From Niabella sp. (GTDB taxonomy: Bacteria; Bacteroidota; Bacteroidia; Chitinophagales; Chitinophagaceae): 64,000 nt of DNA. A program made the translations under genes and the position numbers. The stretch covers positions 1 to 64,000 of the forward strand of contig JAPUDO010000023.1 in the NCBI GenBank assembly GCA_027493055.1, given 5' to 3'. Positions within the stretch are counted from its first letter, which is position 1. Every line of letters starts with the position of its first letter. A model generated the notes under the pieces. The model did no database searches, was not told where the DNA came from, and worked only from the letters and a program-made list of their open reading frames with translations. Shown one piece after another: positions 25,319 to 30,983 of the stretch.

Positions 25319-26104
25319 ATGCAAGAAAATCCAAAAAACTGTTTCGTAATTATGCCAATTTCAGACCAAGATGGTTATGAAAAAGGACACTTTAATAGAG
25401 TATATGAATATTTGATAAAACCTGCTTGTGAAAAGTCGGGATTTGAACCGGTCAGAGCTGATGAAGAAGTAAAGACAAATTATATTGTTGTTGACATAAT
25501 AAAAAAAATTCTAGATTCTGATTTAGTCATTTGTGATTTAAGTGCTAAGAATCCTAATGTATTATACGAGCTTGGTCTAAGACAAGCTTTTAACAAGAAG
25601 GTGGTACTAATAAAAGATAAAATTACTGACAGAATCTTTGACATTCAAGGTCTGAGAACACTCGATTATGACCACAATTTAAGAATTGATGAAGTTAATA
25701 AGAACATACAACAAATATCAAAAACACTAATTGAAACATTCCAATCCAATGAAGATGAAGTAAACTCATTAATTCAACTATTATCAATTAAACCAGCAGA
25801 CTTGCCTTCGCAAATAAGTTTATCTCAAGAATCGAGTTTAATTCTTGAAGCACTAAATGACCTTTCCGTAAGACTAAGAAAAATTGAAGGAAAAGGAAAA
25901 GAAAACAATTATATCAGAAATAAAAATCTTAAAGTTGCTTTGAATAATGCTGAGTATGAAATTGGAGAAGAAATTTATAATAAAGAAGGTCTACTAGGTA
26001 AAATTATAGACATTCATAGTGATGGCATTTTCTTAAAAAAAGAGGAGAATATTTATAAAGTGCCCTACGATGATAAAAGATTAGCTGAAGTTTATCCGTT
26101 TTAA
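25319..26104 (+). CDS. Nucleoside deoxyribosyltransferase/TIR-like Rossmann protein, possible immune effector
   Basis: A 261-residue cytoplasmic protein. Residues 8-105 form a Rossmann-like domain: CFVIMPISDQDGY, then FNRVYEYLIKPACEKSGFEPVRADE, SDLVICDLSAKNPNVLYELGLRQAF and KKVVLIKD. The DLSxKNPNVxYELGxR block is shared by TIR-like and nucleoside 2-deoxyribosyltransferase-like domains that act as NAD or nucleotide-degrading effectors in several bacterial defence systems; the Glu of YELG is a catalytic candidate. The middle (110-200) is helical, and the last 60 residues look like a small beta domain (EIGEEIYNKEGLLGKIIDIHSDGIFLKKE) resembling an SH3-like barrel that could sense a ligand. No companion nucleotidyltransferase or reverse transcriptase is next to it. 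Defence role is inference. Confidence 0.6.
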   Translation: MQENPKNCFVIMPISDQDGYEKGHFNRVYEYLIKPACEKSGFEPVRADEEVKTNYIVVDIIKKILDSDLVICDLSAKNPNVLYELGLRQAFNKKVVLIKDKITDRIFDIQGLRTLDYDHNLRIDEVNKNIQQISKTLIETFQSNEDEVNSLIQLLSIKPADLPSQISLSQESSLILEALNDLSVRLRKIEGKGKENNYIRNKNLKVALNNAEYEIGEEIYNKEGLLGKIIDIHSDGIFLKKEENIYKVPYDDKRLAEVYPF

Positions 26105-26224
26105 ATATACTGCTGATAGCATGGTATTTATAAAAGGCGGGTTGAAATCTAATACTCAACTTTTGTGCATCCATCTTCCGCCCTTCATAAATACCCGAAC
26201 CGTTAAACTACATACCAATTACTC

Positions 26225-26455
26225 CTATCTCTTAATCTCCCTAAAAAAATCTTCAAGCGTCAAGTCTCTTGCGGTACAAATTTTTTCTAATGTATATAGT
26301 GTGATTTTATAGGGAGCAGTTTTCCAGTTTTTTATTCTTCTCACAGTCTTTTCATCAATATCATGATTGGTTGCAAATGAACGCATAGATTCCTCACTTG
26401 GGCCAATCCATTCCCTTGTAATAAAGCTACATATGACATCGTACAAATCCTGCAT
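26225..26455 (-). CDS. Small helix-turn-helix regulator
   Basis: A 76-residue protein almost entirely consisting of an HTH fold: MQDLYDVICSFITREW, then SMRSFATNHDIDEKTVRRI (helices 2-3, with the turn at HDID), and KITLYTLEKICTARDLTLEDFF (helices 4-5). This pattern is common among short Bacteroidota XRE-like regulators. It is divergent from the 26755 gene. A perfect palindrome lies between its promoter boxes, so it probably represses itself and perhaps the divergent transcript (inference). Confidence 0.75.
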   Translation of the reverse strand: MQDLYDVICSFITREWIGPSEESMRSFATNHDIDEKTVRRIKNWKTAPYKITLYTLEKICTARDLTLEDFFREIKR

Positions 26456-26478
26456 TTAACAAATAAAGAGTTTGTGGA

Positions 26479-26507
26479 AAAAAATAAAGCGGACACCTGT
26501 CCGCAAA
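26479..26507 (-). promoter_or_regulatory. HTH promoter with palindromic operator
   Basis: On the minus strand a -33 TTTG (26504-26507) and a -7 TATTTTTT (26479-26486) flank a perfect palindrome GCGGACA-CC-TGTCCGC (26489-26504). The palindrome fills the 17-bp spacer, the classical place for a repressor site, about 35 bp before the HTH start codon. Confidence 0.6.
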
Positions 26508-26514
26508 TAACAAA

Positions 26515-26546
26515 ATTGTTATATATTTGCCCTGATATTATTTTTG
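26515..26546 (+). promoter_or_regulatory. Divergent plus-strand promoter
   Basis: A -33-like ATTG (26515-26518) and a perfect -7 box TATTTTTG (26539-26546) with a 20-bp spacer. A second -7 match, TATATTTG, is at 26522-26529. Transcription would begin near 26552 and run through the structured RNA at 26588-26698 into the 26755 gene. Confidence 0.45.
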
Positions 26547-26587
26547 CGATTACTTCATAAAATCATTTGAAGCATTCGCTTTCAATC

Positions 26588-26698
26588 TCGAACTGAAACG
26601 TCGGAACTTTCAAGTACACGGGATGATAAGCAGAATAGCTCACGACCTAGGCGTGGGCTCTCTTATCCGTGTACAGGCCTCCGACGGCCTCAGTTCGG
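26588..26698 (+). ncRNA. Highly structured leader or small RNA, about 110 nt
   Basis: Four nested helices fold the region into one long arm. P1: 26589-26596 with 26690-26697 (8 bp). P2: 26599-26604 with 26681-26686 (6 bp). P3: 26614-26621 with 26667-26674 (8 bp), a 4-nt bulge GATG, then 26626-26630 with 26662-26666 (5 bp). P4: 26637-26644 with 26652-26659 (8 bp, one G-U) and a 7-nt loop ACCTAGG. About 35 pairs in 110 nt is far more than chance. It lies between a plus-strand promoter and the 26755 start, so it is a 5' leader element or a separate RNA; a T6 run follows at 26717-26722. It does not match riboswitch or ribozyme cores I know. Confidence 0.55.
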
Positions 26699-26754
26699 TA
26701 AGTTGAGCATCACGCCTTTTTTGTGCGCGGTGTTCATTTAAAAAACTTTTTGTT

Positions 26755-27399
26755 ATGAACAACGCCGTTGCCACACCTGTACAAAGCGCCTGCCACAAGC
26801 CAGGCCACACCAAAGACCCCTTTGAAACCCATTGCTGGCGGAATGAAAGCCTTACAAATCCTTACCAGGTATTTGCCGCCATTTTTGCCGAAGCCCATGT
26901 GCACGATTTCCGAAAGCTGGTTAAAAAGCTCGTCAGCAGCGCCAGCGGAGCAGGAGTATATAAAGGCGAAGCAACAGGAGATGTGCTGCTGTATATGAAG
27001 CTCATTCGCTCACTTATAAAAGCGGCACATGCCTTAAAGCGTGAAAAGAATAGTGCTATTGTCATTACCAGGGACGATCTGTTCAATAAAAAATACTATT
27101 GCAGCCATTATGTTAGCGCCGATGCGTGGAAGGAGTTTCCGCGCCACCTGTCTGAAAAAGAATATGGTAACCCATACCTGGTGTTTCAAAAGTTTTTCCG
27201 CTACCAGTCGCTAACCAATTGGCTGCATTGCTGGGAGCAGGTTGTGGATGGCGCATTTTGCGGGGATGGCAGTTTTGCACCCGTTGCCCCGTTCAAAGTG
27301 CACAGCCATTTGGCAAAGCTGGTGGAAGCCGCGCATTTGATTGATGTAAGGGAGGATAGCATACACAAATTCACATATCGCCATGAAGCGGTAGAATAA
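26755..27399 (+). CDS. Unrecognised 214-residue protein with internal duplication
   Basis: No signal peptide and no family recognised. The protein contains two similar halves: residues 35-92 (NPYQVFAAIFAE ... LIKAAHAL) and 139-196 (NPYLVFQKFFRY ... LVEAAHLI). Each starts with NPYxVF, continues with an amphipathic helix region rich in Trp, Phe and basic residues, has a Val/Ala-containing middle, and ends with a helix L(I/V)xAAH; spacing between NPY and AAH differs by only two residues. Between the halves is a segment with paired charged residues (KREKNSAIVITRDDLFNKKYY). The gene is GC-richer than the block before it. It is preceded by the structured RNA and followed by the structured tail repeat. 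A diverged 3' end of a second copy lies at 28253-28321, so the gene once belonged to a tandem family. Confidence 0.65.
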   Translation: MNNAVATPVQSACHKPGHTKDPFETHCWRNESLTNPYQVFAAIFAEAHVHDFRKLVKKLVSSASGAGVYKGEATGDVLLYMKLIRSLIKAAHALKREKNSAIVITRDDLFNKKYYCSHYVSADAWKEFPRHLSEKEYGNPYLVFQKFFRYQSLTNWLHCWEQVVDGAFCGDGSFAPVAPFKVHSHLAKLVEAAHLIDVREDSIHKFTYRHEAVE

Positions 27400-27401
27400 G
27401 A

Positions 27402-27499
27402 GTACGAGGCGAGGACGCCTCGTACAGCGAATAACAACAATGTACTACTTGTTCCGCAAAGCGGAAGGCCAGCCACGCACATTGCCAGGCTTTAGGCCT
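27402..27499 (+). repeat. Structured tail repeat, copy A
   Basis: Directly after the stop codon of the 214-residue gene come a perfect 10-bp hairpin GTACGAGGCG-AGGA-CGCCTCGTAC (27402-27425), a linker with AACAACAATG, a hairpin TTCCGC-AAA-GCGGAA (27452-27466) and a longer-range stem AGGCC/GGCCT (27466-27470 with 27495-27499). The same order recurs in copy C and in part in copy B. Confidence 0.7.
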
Positions 27500-27556
27500 G
27501 CGCAAGGAAACAGCTACGGTTTCGCGCATTTCCAATAAATTTCATAAATTCGGTAT

Positions 27557-27775
27557 ATGATTTTTGAGAGAATAACATTCAATACTAATATAATGCACGG
27601 AAAAGCATGCATAAGAAATATGCGCATCCCCGTATCATTAGTATTAAATCTTCTTGCCAATGGCATGAAAGAAGATGAAATCATTAAAGAATATCCCTCT
27701 CTGCAACGCGAAGACATTGCCGAATGTTTGAAGTATGCCGCATGGTTAGCCATAGAAGAAATTTATGCCGCCTGA
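27557..27775 (+). CDS. DUF433 antitoxin
   Basis: A 72-residue protein matching the DUF433 (VapB45-type) antitoxin pattern: RITFNTNIMHGKACIRNMRIPVSLVLNLLANGM then EIIKEYPSLQREDIAECLKYAAWLA (each is a continuous family block; key residues are HGK, CIR, R-P and the EYP helix). The C-terminal helix ends where the toxin gene begins: the toxin ATG at 27765 overlaps the antitoxin by 11 nt in another frame, the usual translational coupling of this module. It would bind and neutralise a DUF5615 PIN-like toxin and its own promoter. Confidence 0.85.
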   Translation: MIFERITFNTNIMHGKACIRNMRIPVSLVLNLLANGMKEDEIIKEYPSLQREDIAECLKYAAWLAIEEIYAA

Positions 27776-28147
27776 AAATATATGTAGGTTTCTCTGCGAT
27801 ATGGGTGTATCTATATCCGTTACCAAATGGCTTCGTCAAAATGGATATGACGCAACGCATTTGATAGATGAAAATTTACATACACTAAATGATGAGCTAA
27901 TTTTTGAAAAGCTGAAAAAGAAAACAGGATAATACTGACGTTCGATTTGGATTTTGGTGAAATACTTTCAAAAGTAAAAGCAAAACAACCTTCCGTAGTT
28001 ATTTTCAGACTTGAGAATCAAACACCTTTGAATGTTATACGCCACATGCAAAACATCACAGCTAATTATACCTCACAACTATCAGAAGGCGTTACTTTAC
28101 TCGTTACGGAACACAAATACAGAATAAGGCGATTACCAATCAAATAA
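27765..28147 (+). pseudogene. DUF5615 PIN-like toxin, frameshifted
   Basis: The first frame (27765-27932) encodes 55 residues: FLCDMGVSISVTKWLRQNGYDA, then HLIDENLHTLNDELIFEKLKKKTG and a stop. The continuation, in the frame starting with AGG at 27926, reads RIILTFDLDFGEILSKVKAK... to the stop at 28145-28147. Together they make a normal-length DUF5615 toxin of about 127 residues with its acidic sites (D12, D36/E37, D in TFDLDFGE). The shift is one base within the A-rich run GAAAAAGAAAAC. It is either a real disabling mutation, a sequencing error in a homopolymer run, or slippage. The antitoxin upstream is intact. Start chosen at the ATG overlapping the antitoxin stop. Confidence 0.75.
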
Positions 28148-28194
28148 GGCAACACACCAGTGTATCACCCTTACTTTGATGGTAGAGTTAATAA

Positions 28195-28250
28195 GTAACA
28201 ACAATGCACGGGTCAGCCACTCACATGCTATGCTACAGACCCGCGCAAGA
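28195..28250 (+). repeat. Structured tail repeat, copy B (short form)
   Basis: Begins with AACAACAATGCAC and contains the stem CGGGTC (28209-28214) with GACCCG (28238-28243) around the shared loop AGCCACTCACAT...CTACA. It lacks both hairpins of copies A and C. It ends in CGCAAGAAACAGC and then runs straight into the gene remnant at 28253. Confidence 0.6.
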
Positions 28251-28252
28251 AA

Positions 28253-28321
28253 CAGCATTTGATCGATGTGAGGGAGGAAAGCATACAGGCATTCACATAT
28301 CGCCATGAGGCGATAACATAG
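28253..28321 (+). pseudogene. 3' remnant of a second copy of the 214-residue gene
   Basis: The frame reads QHLIDVREESIQAFTYRHEAIT and a stop, against AHLIDVREDSIHKFTYRHEAVE at the end of the intact gene. Several of the base differences are synonymous (ATT/ATC, GTA/GTG, GAA/GAG), so the second copy evolved as a coding gene before losing its 5' part. Only the last 22 codons remain. Confidence 0.7.
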
Positions 28322-28323
28322 AA

Positions 28324-28426
28324 GTACGAGGCGAGGACGCCTCGTACAGCGCGAAATAACAACAATGCACAGCTTGTCCCGCAAAAGCGGGAGGTCAGCC
28401 ACTCACATTGCTACGCTACAGACCTC
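28324..28426 (+). repeat. Structured tail repeat, copy C
   Basis: Same order as copy A behind the remnant: the 10-bp hairpin GTACGAGGCG-AGGA-CGCCTCGTAC (28324-28347), AACAACAATG, hairpin TCCCGC-AAAA-GCGGGA (28377-28392) and stem GAGGTC/GACCTC (28391-28396 with 28421-28426). The stems differ from copies A and B by paired changes. The 370-bp gap 28148-28517 holds copies B and C, the remnant and the recA terminator. Confidence 0.7.
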
Positions 28427-28464
28427 CGCAAGAATTTAAATCAAATGGCAATGCACACTAAAAA

Positions 28465-28487
28465 AGCCGCTCCAAAAAGAAGCGGCT
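28465..28487 (-). terminator. recA terminator
   Basis: Stem AGCCGCT (28465-28471) with AGCGGCT (28481-28487) and a 9-nt loop. On the minus strand it is followed by T6, a standard intrinsic terminator about 30 bp after the recA stop codon. Confidence 0.75.
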
Positions 28488-28517
28488 CACTAACCCATCC
28501 AAGAATTTGTATAGCAG

Positions 28518-29549
28518 CTAAGCGTTCTTCAGCTCTTCAATCTTTTCCCTGATCTTTGCTTCTATTTCATTAGCCAGCTCGGGGTTATCCAGCAGCAGGT
28601 TTTTCACAGCATCGCGGCCCTGCCCCAGTTTATCACTGTTATAGCTATACCAGGATCCACTTTTTTGAATAATGCCCAGGTCAACCCCCATATCAATAAT
28701 TTCACCTGTTTTGGAAATGCCCTCACCAAAAATGATATCAAATTCCGCAGAACGGAAAGGAGGCGCTACCTTATTTTTTACCACTTTAACTTTTACACGG
28801 TTACCAATCGCTTCATCCCCGTCTTTTATCTGGGTCTGACGGCGGATATCCAGCCTTACTGAAGCATAAAACTTCAACGCATTACCTCCTGTGGTAGTTT
28901 CAGGGTTGCCAAACATTACCCCGATCTTTTCACGCAACTGGTTGATGAAAATACATATCGTGTTGGTTTTGGAAATGGTAGCCGTAAGCTTACGTAAAGC
29001 CTGGCTCATAAGACGGGCATGTAAGCCCATTTTACTGTCGCCCATTTCACCTTCCAGCTCACTTTTGGGTACCAATGCCGCCACAGAGTCTATCACCACC
29101 ACATCCAAAGCGCCTGAAAGTATCAGCCTGTCGGCGATTTCCAAAGCCTGCTCGCCATAATCGGGCTGGCTTATTAAAAGATTATCTACGTTTACCCCCA
29201 GTTTTTTTGCATACACACTGTCAAAAGCATGTTCCGCATCAATAATAGCGCACATGCCGCCTTTTTTTTGCGCCTGTGCTATCACATGGGTCGCAATAGT
29301 GGTTTTACCGGAGGATTCCGGGCCGTATATTTCAATAACCCTGCCGCGTGGCAGGCCACCAATGCCTAATGCTGTATCCAAACCTATTGATCCTGTAGAG
29401 ATCACTGAATGGGCCTCTACGGCTTTCTCGTTCATCATCATTACACTACCCTTACCATAATCTTTATCAATTTTTTCCATGGTAAGCTTAAGCGCTCTGA
29501 ACTTCTCGTTATTTACGTCTACTTCGGGTAATTTATCTGTCTTTGCCAT
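28518..29549 (-). CDS. recA: Recombinase RecA
   Basis: A 343-residue RecA, which coats single-stranded DNA, carries out strand exchange and triggers the SOS response. Signatures: Walker [10 protein letters not shown] near residue 75, Walker [11 protein letters not shown] near 150, the [36 protein letters not shown] region with the L1/L2 loops (given only in outline), and the C-terminal [19 protein letters not shown]. Length is standard. It starts at the ATG at 29549. Promoter-like boxes lie at 29600-29607 and closer to the start; no LexA-type site was recognised. A terminator follows. Confidence 0.98.
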   Translation of the reverse strand: MAKTDKLPEVDVNNEKFRALKLTMEKIDKDYGKGSVMMMNEKAVEAHSVISTGSIGLDTALGIGGLPRGRVIEIYGPESSGKTTIATHVIAQAQKKGGMCAIIDAEHAFDSVYAKKLGVNVDNLLISQPDYGEQALEIADRLILSGALDVVVIDSVAALVPKSELEGEMGDSKMGLHARLMSQALRKLTATISKTNTICIFINQLREKIGVMFGNPETTTGGNALKFYASVRLDIRRQTQIKDGDEAIGNRVKVKVVKNKVAPPFRSAEFDIIFGEGISKTGEIIDMGVDLGIIQKSGSWYSYNSDKLGQGRDAVKNLLLDNPELANEIEAKIREKIEELKNA

Positions 29550-29599
29550 AAATCAAAAATACAATTTCGCTATCTCCTTTCTAAAATAATTATCAACAG

Positions 29600-29607
29600 C
29601 AAAGCTA
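29600..29607 (-). promoter_or_regulatory. recA -7 box (TAGCTTTG)
   Basis: On the minus strand, a perfect TAnnTTTG match about 50 bp upstream of the recA ATG. A second perfect match, TATTTTTG, lies about 5 bp before the ATG and would leave almost no leader. Neither has a clear TTTG -33 box. Confidence 0.35.
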
Positions 29608-29812
29608 ATATATTTAGCAATAAAAACTAATTTTTTTGGATTTTTATTTTTTGCTGCTAATTCGTATGGTCAAATCGAATTGAAAATAACTTTTAAATAG
29701 CTTTCCTAAAAATATGCTGAAGCCAGAGTATAATGGAATAGTATTCAGTTTGTAAACTATGCCACATAGAGTAATCGCTTCTTAAAATATCAAAAAAATG
29801 GAAATATAATTC

Positions 29813-29931
29813 AAAAAGAAGCCCCAGTACCACAGAATAAATCGTACCTTTGTAAGGTCTTCAATTACTTGAAAGTAGTTCACTGAACTTCGCAGGGTAT
29901 CCTGCTCAGGGTATTTGGGGGCTTTTTTTTT
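29813..29931 (+). ncRNA. Candidate small RNA with closing stem and four hairpins
   Basis: The ends are complementary: AAAAAGAAGCCCC (29813-29825) pairs along 13 positions (one G-U) with GGGGCTTTTTTTT (29918-29930). Inside, four small hairpins follow one another: ACCTT/AAGGT (29846-29858), TTCAA/TTGAA (29860-29873), an AGTTCACTGAACT palindrome (29877-29889) and GCAGG-GTAT-CCTGC (29892-29905). The 3' end is a G-rich stem followed by a T9 run, like a terminator. A -7-type TACCTTTG at 29845-29852 could instead start a shorter transcript from about 29859. The 388-bp gap 29550-29937 has no other feature besides the recA upstream region. Confidence 0.4.
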
Positions 29932-29937
29932 ATGAAC

Positions 29938-30660
29938 CTACAATATGGTTATTCCTTTTATCTTAGGCTTTATAAATTCATAGAAGCGTTCTTCTCCTCT
30001 TTCATATTTTCGCTGAACTGCCCAACACAAATAATCCACAAAGTTCAATAACGGCTCATTTTTCTGGTTTACTACATCTAAAATAATTTCTCCATTGGTA
30101 ACAGGAGCCGGGGTGTTTGTATATAAAATATTTATGGCTTTGGACAAAGCCATTTCTAAAGTTGCCTGCCGTGTAGTATTTCCTCTTTGGGACACCAGGA
30201 AAATATGTTTCCCATCTTTGTCCATTTTTGAATGTAGTAAATGAGCAAGTAAATCCGTATATAATTCCCTTTCATTTCTATTGTGCTTTTTAATAAATTT
30301 TTCAATATCCTTTTCTGAAATTGCCATTTCAAATTCAAAATCTACAGACATAATTAAATCAAGAAACAACATTCTTATTTCAGGTATATCATCAGTAGCA
30401 TGAAAATAGAACTTCCCAGTTTGGGCAATCTTCTTCTGAACACTCCCTACTTTAAAATAAGGATCAGTAGCAATCCTTTTTTCTAACGCAATTATTTTAT
30501 TTCGAATCGGCTGAAGAGGTTCATTAAAATGACAAATCCCCATACTAAAATATTTTGAAACACCTTCTTTTCCTAACATTGGAATACCTCCTTTTCCAAA
30601 GAAGGTAGTATCACCTGCTTCATCTAAAAAATGATGATACTTGCTTATCTCTTTTTCCAT
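29938..30660 (-). CDS. DUF3800 family protein
   Basis: A 240-residue protein matching DUF3800 by pattern: HHFLDEAGDTTFFG near residue 9 (acidic start), FYFHATDD near 87, and the C-terminal NEPLLNFVDYLCWAVQRKYERGE near 201-223. These proteins have an RNase H-like layout with conserved acidic residues and are frequent in mobile islands and phage-related regions; the biochemical role is not settled. It is AT-rich compared with the core genes next to it and stands alone on the minus strand. A 10-bp inverted repeat lies 36 bp upstream of the start. Confidence 0.75.
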   Translation of the reverse strand: MEKEISKYHHFLDEAGDTTFFGKGGIPMLGKEGVSKYFSMGICHFNEPLQPIRNKIIALEKRIATDPYFKVGSVQKKIAQTGKFYFHATDDIPEIRMLFLDLIMSVDFEFEMAISEKDIEKFIKKHNRNERELYTDLLAHLLHSKMDKDGKHIFLVSQRGNTTRQATLEMALSKAINILYTNTPAPVTNGEIILDVVNQKNEPLLNFVDYLCWAVQRKYERGEERFYEFIKPKIKGITIL

Positions 30661-30695
30661 TTATCGTTCTTAATATAATTTTTAAAACTGCAATC

Positions 30696-30727
30696 TATAA
30701 AAATCATTGAGCATTACGATTTTTATA
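30696..30727. repeat. Inverted repeat upstream of the DUF3800 gene
   Basis: Arms TATAAAAATC (30696-30705) and GATTTTTATA (30718-30727) are perfectly complementary with a 12-nt spacer. Outer arms AACTG (30686-30690) and CAGTT (30736-30740) add five more pairs at matching places. It could be an operator. The rest of 30661-30935 is AT-rich with no gene seen. Confidence 0.45.
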
Positions 30728-30935
30728 ACTAAAAACAGTTAGATAGGATATGATAACAAAGTATATCAAAATTGTGAGAATGGAATAACTAAATTAAATG
30801 TCGAGTATATAAAAGCTGTGGCTAAAATTCATAGTGTAGTGTTAAATACAAAAACAATGATGTTTGCAATGCCAAAATTAAAAATAATGAAGGGCATAAT
30901 AGAAGTAGTACTGTAACCATACATAATCCCGAATC

Positions 30936-30965
30936 AAAAAAGCGCACCCTCCGGTACGCTTTTTT
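30936..30965 (-). terminator. Terminator after the M16 pair
   Basis: AAAAAAGCG and CGCTTTTTT enclose an inner ACC-CTCC-GGT hairpin with one C/A mismatch. It is bidirectional in form and lies 18 bp after the stop codon of the M16 peptidase-like gene on the minus strand. Confidence 0.7.
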
Positions 30966-30983
30966 AAAAACATTCAGCGGCGT

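Noticed and set aside
27201-27482. Minus-strand open frame of 93 codons over the end of the 214-residue gene
   Set aside because: It is antisense to the repeat-containing gene and crosses the tail hairpins; no family features.
28133-28402. Minus-strand open frame of 89 codons over tail copies B and C
   Set aside because: It is rich in Cys, Arg and Leu and spans the structured repeats, as expected for random reading of palindromic DNA.
29845-29931. SRP RNA or 6S RNA next to recA
   Set aside because: The GGAAG-type SRP tetraloop region is missing and the hairpin order does not fit 6S RNA, so it is kept only as an unnamed candidate RNA.
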